In this document: positions 44,913-52,606 of the stretch, in pieces
Numbering within the stretch: position 1 is the first letter of the stretch
Layout of the letters: every line of letters begins with the position of its first letter
From: a virus
DNA length: 64,000 nt
Reading direction: 5' to 3' (one strand)
Virus record (IMG/VR): IMGVR_UViG_3300021425_000014
Span: 31,013-95,012 of that record
Made by a program: the position numbers and the translations under genes
The notes under the pieces: generated by a model
Told to the model about the DNA's origin: nothing
Seen by the model: the letters and a program-made list of their open reading frames with translations, nothing else
Databases searched by the model: none

Positions 44913-46544
44913 ATGCAAAAGATTAATCTAAAGAATCAGGGTAAGCTTGGTTCAATTGAGTTTGAACTACTTAGCTCTGGTGCGGTAGAGGCGATTACCT
45001 CTGGTCTAGTTGCCGATCTATCGTTTGTATCCGGTGCCGTAACTGGCAATGTTTCTGACATCTCTGCTGAGCAGTCTGCCCGTGAAGCCGCTGATGCGGT
45101 CATCTCCGGTGCAGTAACTGGCCTAGTCGCAGACGTAGGTGAACTAGACGGTCGTTTAGACACTCTCGAAGGTGGCTCTGGTGTAGTTGGTTCAGTAGCA
45201 AAATCCTTGGCCGATGCTAAGGCATATACCGATCAAAAGGTATCAGACCTAGTTGATTCAGCACCCGAAGTTCTAGACACCCTAAACGAACTAGCCGCAG
45301 CGCTAGGTGATGACCCCGCATTCGCAACCACGATTGCTGGACAAATCGGCGCAGTTTCTGGTTCAGTTGCTTCAGTTGCTGGCGATCTAGCAAACGAAAC
45401 CTCTGCCCGTGAAGCAGCAGATACTTTCATTTCTGGTGCAGTAACCGGCGTAGTAGCAGATCTTGCAAATGAGACTTCAGCGCGCGAAGCGGCTGATACC
45501 TTCATTTCCGGCGCTGTTACCGGCGTTGTTGCTGACCTAGCGAATGAAACTTCTGCTCGCGAAGCAGCGGACACGTTCATCTCAGGTGCCGTAACTGGCG
45601 TAGTTGCCGATCTAGCTAACGAGACTTCTGCTCGCGAAGCCGCAGATACCTTTATCTCTGGTGCCGTGACTGGTGTCGTAGCTGATCTAGCCAACGAAAC
45701 CTCCGCTCGTCAAGCCGCTGATACTGCACTAGGCAACGATGTTGCTTATGTATCAGGCGTAGTAACTGGCGCAGTTGCCGACATTCTATCACTAGATGGT
45801 CGCCTAGACACTCTAGAGGGTGGTTCCGGCGTTGTTGGTTCAGTCGCTAAGTCACTAGCTGATGCTAAGACTTATACCGATGAAAAGGTTGCTGCTCTAG
45901 TAGATTCAGCGCCTGCCGTTCTAGATACCCTAAATGAGTTGGCCGCTGCTCTAGGTGACGACCCTGCGTTCGCCACCACGATCGCTGGTCAAATCGGTGC
46001 AGTATCTGGCGATGTCGCTTCTGAGACTTCAGCCCGCGAAGCTGCTGATACCTTCATCTCTGGTGCTGTAACTGGTGTTGTAGCGGATCTTGCGAACGAA
46101 ACTTCAGCAAGAGAAGCTGCCGACACCTTTATTTCAGGTGCAGTAACCGGAGTTGTTGCCGATCTAGCTAATGAAACCTCTGCTCGCCAGGCCGCAGATA
46201 CCTCAATCTCTGGCGCAGTAACAGGTGCAGTAGCTGATCTATCAGCACTAACTTCTGCATTCAACAGTTTCCGTGCTTCAGTTGGTACTTTCGTAGACGA
46301 AGAAACCGTAACTTTCGATGGTTCCGGCGAATACGTCCTAGCGTCTGCACCTTCTGGCCTAGTATCAGGCTCACGCCCAATTCTAGCAATCAACGGTGTC
46401 ATCCAAGAGCTAGGCGCTGGCGCGTCTGATGACTTCCAAATGGTTGACGATGGTACAGGCGTAGTCCGTATGGTCAAGCTAAATGCTGGTTTCGTCCTCG
46501 AAGAAGGCGACACCGCAGTAATCTGGTATCGCGCCGCTCTATAA
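44913..46544 (+). CDS. Repeat-rich fibre/adhesin-like virion protein
   Basis: 543 aa. Two large duplications: a region LDGRLDTLEGGSGVVGSVAK plus 60 residues repeats twice (residues about 80-140 and 295-355), and a 25-residue unit NETSAREAADTFISGAVTGV repeats in tandem (four copies at 45393-45692, more at 46020-46210). The repeats are helix-forming, with heptad-like hydrophobics, and likely make a trimeric coiled fibre. The C terminus carries the small adhesin-type module seen in the preceding gene. The tandem protein units are identical, but their codons are not (see findings). Confidence 0.7.
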   Translation: MQKINLKNQGKLGSIEFELLSSGAVEAITSGLVADLSFVSGAVTGNVSDISAEQSAREAADAVISGAVTGLVADVGELDGRLDTLEGGSGVVGSVAKSLADAKAYTDQKVSDLVDSAPEVLDTLNELAAALGDDPAFATTIAGQIGAVSGSVASVAGDLANETSAREAADTFISGAVTGVVADLANETSAREAADTFISGAVTGVVADLANETSAREAADTFISGAVTGVVADLANETSAREAADTFISGAVTGVVADLANETSARQAADTALGNDVAYVSGVVTGAVADILSLDGRLDTLEGGSGVVGSVAKSLADAKTYTDEKVAALVDSAPAVLDTLNELAAALGDDPAFATTIAGQIGAVSGDVASETSAREAADTFISGAVTGVVADLANETSAREAADTFISGAVTGVVADLANETSARQAADTSISGAVTGAVADLSALTSAFNSFRASVGTFVDEETVTFDGSGEYVLASAPSGLVSGSRPILAINGVIQELGAGASDDFQMVDDGTGVVRMVKLNAGFVLEEGDTAVIWYRAAL

Positions 46545-46558
46545 GAGTAGCAAGGTTA

Positions 46559-46585
46559 AGGCCCCCCTTGTGGGGGCCTTTTCCA
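46559..46585 (+). terminator. Terminator after the adhesin-like gene
   Basis: GGCCCCCCTTGTGGGGGCCTTTTCC. Confidence 0.75.
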
Positions 46586-46634
46586 GATTAAGTATAAAAT
46601 AAAAAATAGCCTTGCGCCCGAAAGCGGAACATAA

Positions 46635-47273
46635 ATGAATTTTAACGGTTTTTCTAATAAGAGAATACCAGATCTAGCCTCTGCCATTACACTTACTGGC
46701 TCAGAGTATGTTAGTATCTTTCAAGATGGCACACTTAAGAAGGTAACAGTATCTCAAATTTCAGCAGGAACCGGAACCATTGACGGAAGTGTTCCATCTG
46801 GCGGTATTGAGGGTAACTTTTTAAGAAAATCTAGCGGAACAAACTTCGATTCCGCTTGGGCAAATATTACAGAAGACGATCTTCCTGCTACAGTAAAGCA
46901 GGGCTTGGAAAGACTTGTAGCAATCGGGGAACTTTCCACCTTTGAAGAATTTGCTACAGGATTAGTATGTGATTATACACTTGTGTGGGCTCCGTTTACA
47001 ATAAAAGCTATTGACGTTATTTGCCCAATAACTCCAGCAAGTGGTTCAATCACGATTGATCTAGTATATAGAGAGACACCCGGAGGCGAATTAACTTCAT
47101 TATACACAACAAATTCTAAACCAACTATTCAATGTAATGGATATGCATCCTGGGCTACTTTTACCGGAGAAAACTTACCAAATACGGTTCAATTAGCACA
47201 GGGTTCAATTCTTGGATTTAGAATATTATCCGCCCCCAAAGATGCTCAAGATCTATATATAACCGTGAGGTAG
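46635..47273 (+). CDS. Virion protein with the shared fibre N-terminal module
   Basis: 212 aa. NKRIPDLASAITLTGSEYVS and IFQDGTLKKVTVSQI give the same N-terminal module as the genes at 43872 and 61842. A Gly/Ser-rich linker and a C-terminal half with SGSITIDLVYRETPGGELTS follow. Probably a baseplate or fibre component. It is followed by a GTG-started gene three bases downstream. Confidence 0.6.
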   Translation: MNFNGFSNKRIPDLASAITLTGSEYVSIFQDGTLKKVTVSQISAGTGTIDGSVPSGGIEGNFLRKSSGTNFDSAWANITEDDLPATVKQGLERLVAIGELSTFEEFATGLVCDYTLVWAPFTIKAIDVICPITPASGSITIDLVYRETPGGELTSLYTTNSKPTIQCNGYASWATFTGENLPNTVQLAQGSILGFRILSAPKDAQDLYITVR

Positions 47274-47276
47274 AAA

Positions 47277-47855
47277 GTGCCAATTTTTAATTTAAACGAT
47301 TATTTTCCTACAAGATTAGGACAAAGTGGAAAGTTTTTAACTACTGACGGCCTTTCGTTAAGCTGGTCTAGTGTAGCCGTTTCTGGTATTACAGATTTCC
47401 CTCTTCAATCAGAAAATAGTGGAAAATTCCTAACAACTAATGGTTCAGCTTTAAGCTGGTCTACGTTATCAACATCTGACTTATCGGATTCTTCTTCAAT
47501 TGCCTTAGAAGGAACTGTAAATGTATTTACAGCGCAGCAATATTTTGGGGAAGTTGCTTTAACTGACGCAGCAACTATTAGTTGGGAGGTTTCCTCTGCC
47601 CAAGTTGCAAAAGTTACATTGACAGGCAATAGAACCGTTGCAGCGCCAACTGGACTACAAAACGGCGCATTCTACTCTTTGATGGTAATTCAAGACGGTA
47701 CAGGATCAAGAACTCTAAGCTGGGATGCTGTATTTAAATGGAACTCTGGTGCCGCTCCAACATTAAGCACTGCTGCAAACGCAAAAGACATCTTTACATT
47801 CCGCTCAGATGGTACTAATCTATATGAAGTTGGACGCAATTTGGGCCTAGCATAG
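47277..47855 (+). CDS. Virion protein with a C-terminal fibre module
   Basis: 192 aa, GTG start. Two parts: a short repeat SGKFLTTDGLSLSW and SGKFLTTNGSALSW (the same motif as GGKFLTTNGSTLSW in the 60696 gene), and a C-terminal module QDGTGSRTLSWD then FRSDGTNLYEVGRNLG, also at the C terminus of the 61842 fibre. The repeated modules indicate shuffling among adhesion proteins. Confidence 0.6.
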   Translation: MPIFNLNDYFPTRLGQSGKFLTTDGLSLSWSSVAVSGITDFPLQSENSGKFLTTNGSALSWSTLSTSDLSDSSSIALEGTVNVFTAQQYFGEVALTDAATISWEVSSAQVAKVTLTGNRTVAAPTGLQNGAFYSLMVIQDGTGSRTLSWDAVFKWNSGAAPTLSTAANAKDIFTFRSDGTNLYEVGRNLGLA

Positions 47856-47907
47856 TCTAATATAAAAGATATATTGTGCCCGCACCAGGAAAGGATATTT
47901 AGAAGAA

Positions 47908-49377
47908 ATGGCAATCGTTTCTAACTTTGATAATTTATTTACGCCAGACGTAAACCTTCGCGAAGCTTCTCCTTCACCATCAATTAGAGCGGCTGCCGTT
48001 GGGATCGTTGGCGTCGTAGGCCAAGCAACCCGTGGCCCTGTCGGCGTTCCGACTCGTGTCACCTCACTAAATGATTGGGTTCGTAAATTCGGCGGATATG
48101 ACGCTGCTCAAAATGGCGAAGGTTATATGTTTATGTATAATCTATTCCGCTCTGGTGCATCAACCGTTGACTTCGTTCGCGTTACCGATGGTAATGAAAC
48201 CGCCGCAAGCGCCGCTGTTGACGGTTCAGTGTTTGAATTAATGCAGCCCGGTTCATATGGCAACAGTGTTTCAGTAGTAATTAGCGCTAACAGCGTAACT
48301 GGCTTCGTTGACATTCTATTCAGAAATGGCTCTGAAACATATGAATATAAAGCAGTAACCTTTACCGATGCTCAAAATTCTCGCTATATTCAAACTGTTC
48401 TAGATAATGCTGAAGAGGTTGATGGTTTCGTAAAGATTACAACTGTCGGAGCATCTAATCCGGCAACTGGAACAATTCTGTTTACTGGAGGTTCCAACGG
48501 AACTGTTCAGGGAACATCTCTATTGGACTCTGCATTCGTTGGTCAGAATACGGGTAATGGTCTAACTGGCTTAGTTGCACTCGAAGCAGATGATGATGTT
48601 GAAATCGTTGTTTGCACTCGCACTAATCTAACCCTAGCTAATGCCCTCAAGGATCACGTCTCTCTATCAAGCGTATCCCCAAGAATGGCAGTAGCTGCTC
48701 CGGCATCTGGAACAACCGTTGACACGCTAGCAACGACAATGCAATCATTTAATAGCGATCGCGTTGTTATGACTTATCCATTCCTTCAAATCCTTAATCC
48801 TTTCAACAACAAGAAGGAATACCACGCACCAACTGCATTCTATGCTGGATTGTTATCAACCTTATCCTATCATATCTCCCCCTCTCGCAATGTAGTTAAT
48901 GGCGTAATCGGAACCGAACGCGCTCTAACTCGCGGTGAAGTTGATACCCTATCACGCAATCGCGTATCCCCAATCACTCTATTGAGTGGCTTCGGATTTG
49001 TGGTACGCAACGGTTATAACACTTCAAATCTACCCTCGCTAGCCAATGTCACTCGTCGTCGCGCAGTTAACTTCTTCGCCAAGACGTTTGAAACCGGCTT
49101 GCAGCAGTTCGTATCAAGGCCACATACTCCTGCTCTACGCAGTGATGTCGTTTCAGTTCTAAGTGGCCTACTACAGAACGAAGTAAACTTGGGCAAGATT
49201 GGTCAGGTAAACGGTGGAACTGCATTCGCGGTAAAATGCGATGCTCAAAATAACCCTGATTCCGTCGTGCAGCAAGGTCAATTAATTGTTGACATTCAGA
49301 TCTCACTCTGGAGCCCTGCTGACTTCATCAATGTCACGCTTGATGCCTCAGAAGCCAAGGTAATCAGTATCGGCTAA
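47908..49377 (+). CDS. Tail sheath protein
   Basis: 489 aa. PDVNLREASPSPSIRAAAVG, then GVVGQATRGPVGVPTRVTSL, matches the N-terminal signature of myovirus tail sheaths (GxVG-x-AxxGP-x-x-PxxV), and the C-terminal VVQQGQLIVDIQISLWSPAD resembles the sheath end. It contracts around the tube at DNA delivery and proves that the phage has a contractile tail. Confidence 0.9.
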   Translation: MAIVSNFDNLFTPDVNLREASPSPSIRAAAVGIVGVVGQATRGPVGVPTRVTSLNDWVRKFGGYDAAQNGEGYMFMYNLFRSGASTVDFVRVTDGNETAASAAVDGSVFELMQPGSYGNSVSVVISANSVTGFVDILFRNGSETYEYKAVTFTDAQNSRYIQTVLDNAEEVDGFVKITTVGASNPATGTILFTGGSNGTVQGTSLLDSAFVGQNTGNGLTGLVALEADDDVEIVVCTRTNLTLANALKDHVSLSSVSPRMAVAAPASGTTVDTLATTMQSFNSDRVVMTYPFLQILNPFNNKKEYHAPTAFYAGLLSTLSYHISPSRNVVNGVIGTERALTRGEVDTLSRNRVSPITLLSGFGFVVRNGYNTSNLPSLANVTRRRAVNFFAKTFETGLQQFVSRPHTPALRSDVVSVLSGLLQNEVNLGKIGQVNGGTAFAVKCDAQNNPDSVVQQGQLIVDIQISLWSPADFINVTLDASEAKVISIG

Positions 49378-49444
49378 TATAAAGTCAAAAATGGGGGGCC
49401 ATAAACCCCCCATATCGACATAAGTTGTAGAGGAAAGGAACAAA

Positions 49445-49981
49445 ATGGGTAAGCCTAGAGTTAGGGGTAATCACGCCACCGTGATTGTAGTTGATAAATC
49501 CGGCAAAGAAATTAATGTTGGCGAAATATCCAAATTTTCAGTAAAAGAACTTGGCGAAGTAAAGAAATCGAGAGCTATTGGTCAAAACTCAGTAACTGCC
49601 AATAAGACTTTTGAAGGATATGATTTATCTTTCGAAGGCGGCAAGGTTGACTGGAGAATGGCCCAATTGTTGCACAGACAAGACAAAAATATTTATGATG
49701 GTGGTCGCGCACCATACTTTAAAGTTGTCCAGAAAGTTCATTTTTTCGATAACTCTATCGAGGAATATAGCTATAATGATGTAATTATCTATGGCTATAA
49801 TTTAGATATTGATGCCAATGATGAATTAATGGAAAAATTTGAAGGCTTTTGCGGAACTCTAAGAAATCCTAACCACCAGGGACTAGGCTCTGCACTTGGT
49901 GAAAGCCTAACAACTGTTGATGAACTAATTAAGCAAACGCTTGAAAAGGATGTCTTACCAGATACTAGCAGAATTAGCTAA
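49445..49981 (+). CDS. Tail tube-like protein 1
   Basis: 178 aa. The gene immediately downstream of the sheath, a position normally held by the tube. VGEISKFSVKELGEVKKSRA, FEGYDLSFEGGKVDWRMAQL, EEYSYNDVIIYGYNLDI fit a beta-barrel tube subunit, repeated in the next two genes with the same order of motifs. RBS GAGGAAAGG. Confidence 0.65.
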   Translation: MGKPRVRGNHATVIVVDKSGKEINVGEISKFSVKELGEVKKSRAIGQNSVTANKTFEGYDLSFEGGKVDWRMAQLLHRQDKNIYDGGRAPYFKVVQKVHFFDNSIEEYSYNDVIIYGYNLDIDANDELMEKFEGFCGTLRNPNHQGLGSALGESLTTVDELIKQTLEKDVLPDTSRIS

Positions 49982-49999
49982 ATATAGCGAATAAAAATT

Positions 50000-50629
50000 A
50001 TGGCCCCAAGAATATTAGGTAGAAACACATTCCTATTTGTTCACTCATCGAAGTGGCTTCTACCTATCGCCCTTGGGGAAATAGATGAATTTCGTGCAAC
50101 CTCTACAACTGATATGATTAAAAGCCGACCAGTAGGGTTTTCCCTACAGTCGGCTACTCTTCGTTATAGTGGATATGATTTGCAGCTAAGAATCGGCAAA
50201 ACTGACCCACTATTGGCCAGATGGAATCACTTGGTAGATAGAGGATTGATGGCTGGAAATCAACCACCAGAACTATTTATTACTGAAACAATTACTCATT
50301 ATAAAAATATACCTTTAACAAATTTCCCCTTGATTGAGAATTGGGTATATAAAGGCGTAACTCTATTTGGTTTAGATGTTGCAAATTCAGGCCAGGGTGA
50401 GTTTGAACAGGACATCAAGGGCTTTGCTGCCTGGAAAGAGCTTGGCCCTGTCGATACAACTTTTATTGACCTACAATGGGTGGCTGGTATTGGATTCCAG
50501 GAAGTTGTTGTTAGAACTAATAATATTCAGGGCGGAATAGCTGAAGATATAACATCTTTAATAAATAACGCTCTTGAGCCAAGAAAAAACGCAAAAAATA
50601 CTCCAGGATTTGGCTCATTAGAAGTTTAG
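50000..50629 (+). CDS. Tail tube-like protein 2
   Basis: 209 aa. Shared pattern with protein 1: LGEIDEFRATSTTDMIKSRP, VGFS, YSGYDLQLRIGKTDPLLARW and VYKGVTLFGLDVANSGQ. This is a paralog of the tube subunit, possibly a tube initiator or baseplate-proximal tube ring. Tandem tube-like genes occur in some contractile systems. Confidence 0.55.
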   Translation: MAPRILGRNTFLFVHSSKWLLPIALGEIDEFRATSTTDMIKSRPVGFSLQSATLRYSGYDLQLRIGKTDPLLARWNHLVDRGLMAGNQPPELFITETITHYKNIPLTNFPLIENWVYKGVTLFGLDVANSGQGEFEQDIKGFAAWKELGPVDTTFIDLQWVAGIGFQEVVVRTNNIQGGIAEDITSLINNALEPRKNAKNTPGFGSLEV

Positions 50630-50643
50630 CTAGAATTAATTAA

Positions 50644-51306
50644 ATGTCATTTTTTGAAAATTCAATATCAGAATTGCAGAAAACCGGCCTGGACTTGCTT
50701 TTAAGTAGACCAGGCTCAGTCGGTATAATGCCATCTCAGGTGGTTCTATCTTCACAATGCTTTGTATCATTTTTCGTTGACTCAAAAGAATATATTGCGG
50801 AATTTGATCAATTCTCGAAAACAAAGATTATAACCGAAAAAAAGAACTTTAAGCCATATGGGTATATGCATAATATATCACTAATAAATGATCAAGGCTG
50901 GGAGCTATCACTAACCGGCAAAAAAACGGATCAAAAACTTGGATTAATTATATCTTTGCAAGATTATCTATTATCTGGCAATACAAACTCAGGCTTTGGC
51001 GATAAGTATAAAGCATCTGCTGCCAAACTCACATTTAACATAGAAGAAATAGTTACATATAAATCAGACCCAACTGGACAACCATTAATGGTTGAATATT
51101 ATACATATAAAAACTGCTCACTTACTTCCTATAGCGAAGATACTCCATCCGATAATCAACCAGTAACATTTAGTATGAAGTTCTTTTGCCCAAAAAGGGG
51201 ATACAGAAATACCCTAAGTGGAAATGACGATATCGTAACTCCTGCAAAGCTTGGTGATTCCATAAGTAATATGATTAATGGGATACTTAAATCCAACAAG
51301 CAATAA
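50644..51306 (+). CDS. Tail tube-like protein 3
   Basis: 220 aa. Weaker version of the same pattern: IAEFDQFSKTKIITEKKNFK, WELSLTGKKTDQKLGLIISL, YYTYKNCSLTSYSEDTPSDN. It is probably another tube-like ring. Gene order (sheath, tube, tube-like, tube-like, chaperone, tape measure) supports tail assembly. Confidence 0.5.
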   Translation: MSFFENSISELQKTGLDLLLSRPGSVGIMPSQVVLSSQCFVSFFVDSKEYIAEFDQFSKTKIITEKKNFKPYGYMHNISLINDQGWELSLTGKKTDQKLGLIISLQDYLLSGNTNSGFGDKYKASAAKLTFNIEEIVTYKSDPTGQPLMVEYYTYKNCSLTSYSEDTPSDNQPVTFSMKFFCPKRGYRNTLSGNDDIVTPAKLGDSISNMINGILKSNKQ

Positions 51307-51315
51307 GGAGCAAAA

Positions 51316-51627
51316 ATGAGAACCAAAGAAGTTGAATTAAAGAGTGGTCGGAAGTTTGTTGTCCGCGAATTATCAGCCCTGGAAGATGTCTTATCATTCC
51401 GCATGGTTGGCCCCGACTTTGACCAGAATAACCAGTTTGGTGGCGGCGTAACGGTTCGCTCTATTCAGATCTCTCTATCTGTCGTATCAGTCGATGGCAA
51501 GGAATGCAAGCCGCTTCGCAAGCTTGAAGAAGTATTCGAATTTATGTCTCAATTTACTAAGCGCGAATGGCTTGCCGTTGCAGAAGCTTATTCAGAGCTT
51601 AATGAGGCAGAAGACGAGGGGGAATAG
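51316..51627 (+). CDS. Tail assembly chaperone (upstream frame)
   Basis: 103 aa. RTKEVELKSGRKFVVRELSA, then LTKREWLAVAEAYSELNEAE and an acidic end DEGE*. Located between tube genes and tape measure, as tail assembly chaperones always are. The last codons GAGGGGGAATAG contain a G run; an open frame in the -1 phase continues to 51800 (see next entry). Confidence 0.75.
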   Translation: MRTKEVELKSGRKFVVRELSALEDVLSFRMVGPDFDQNNQFGGGVTVRSIQISLSVVSVDGKECKPLRKLEEVFEFMSQFTKREWLAVAEAYSELNEAEDEGE

Positions 51628-51800
51628 CAGCCCTGGCGGATAACGATTACTTCCGTCAGGGGATGATGCTACTCAAATGGGGTGTTCCATATGAATGTAT
51701 ATTCGGAACACCCAAGCCTTGGTCAAAAGGTTGGAGAAACGCAGCAACTTTAGTTATGAATGATTATTATAGCCCAGAAGATGCTACTGGCCTCGGTTAA
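51316..51800 (+). CDS. Tail chaperone frameshift product (GT-like), predicted -1 slip at GGGGGA
   Basis: Read as a join: 51316 to about 51620, then the -1 frame from 51618 to the TAA at 51798-51800. The downstream frame gives GIAALADNDYFRQGMMLLKW then GVPYECIFGTPKPWSKGWRN, about 60 further residues with a natural protein composition and no usable start codon of its own before it. This is the classic layout of the G/GT tail chaperones, where a small fraction of ribosomes slip to make the longer partner that binds the tape measure. The slip site is not a canonical heptamer, so a slip at the GGG codon is assumed. Confidence 0.6.
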
Positions 51801-51841
51801 TCCGGGGCCATTAAACATAAATAAATATTGGAGCATATAAA

Positions 51842-52585
51842 ATGATTTATTTTACAGAAATAACTAAAGCCAATGGAACGGGTGAAGAACAGATCACCTT
51901 CCAGTTCTTTCCAAAAGAATTGCCAGAATTTATTCCCCATATGTATTCAACCAAGATTAATCGAATTGAATACAATGGCGGCTTCATAACCAACCAAATT
52001 ATTGGAACATTTCAACAACCTATTGAATGGGAAGGTTGCTTCTTTGGTAAGTATGAAATAGGCGGAACTGTACTTACAGCTAAAGAGAGAGCGCAGCAAA
52101 TTAAAAGTTTTATGGGTAGACCAATTAGAGTTGGATTCTCTCCACCCGATGATGAGTTACAATATAAAGTTGGACAAACAGACGCGAAGTTAGCTGGCGA
52201 CAAAGGTATTTACATTATTGAAGAGTACGAAATGCGGGTAAGAAACTACGTCGATATTGATTACAAAATCAGATTAGTTCCACATATGCGTCAAGAGAAA
52301 ATTAAACCAATGGATTCCGACGTTGTGATCGTGAAAGTAAATGAGGAAGCTGTTTTATCATCAGGCTTAAAAGCAAACTCAGTTGCAGCAAATAGTAAAA
52401 ATAAGACCTTGAAAAATTCTGCCAAGGCGGCTGTCAATTCGTCAAGAACTATGGGGCCAGATGCTCAAATTCCGCCTTCTGTCCTTAGAGAGATTTTGAA
52501 TAGTCCACCCAAGAAAGCCGAAAAATTATTAAGGCTCTACAAGCCAACACTTGCACAGCAAATATACGGCAATCCGCAGAATTAG
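51842..52585 (+). CDS. Tail protein between chaperone and tape measure
   Basis: 247 aa. Beta-rich N-terminal 150 residues (YFTEITKANGTGEEQITFQF, QIIGTFQQPIEWEGCFFG, RPIRVGFSPPDDELQYKVGQ) that resemble hub or tail-tip proteins with a circularisation-type domain. The C-terminal 70 residues are basic and helical. Not confidently assigned; a tail assembly or hub-associated protein is likely. Confidence 0.5.
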   Translation: MIYFTEITKANGTGEEQITFQFFPKELPEFIPHMYSTKINRIEYNGGFITNQIIGTFQQPIEWEGCFFGKYEIGGTVLTAKERAQQIKSFMGRPIRVGFSPPDDELQYKVGQTDAKLAGDKGIYIIEEYEMRVRNYVDIDYKIRLVPHMRQEKIKPMDSDVVIVKVNEEAVLSSGLKANSVAANSKNKTLKNSAKAAVNSSRTMGPDAQIPPSVLREILNSPPKKAEKLLRLYKPTLAQQIYGNPQN

Positions 52586-52606
52586 AATTAATGATCGAGT
52601 ATAGTA

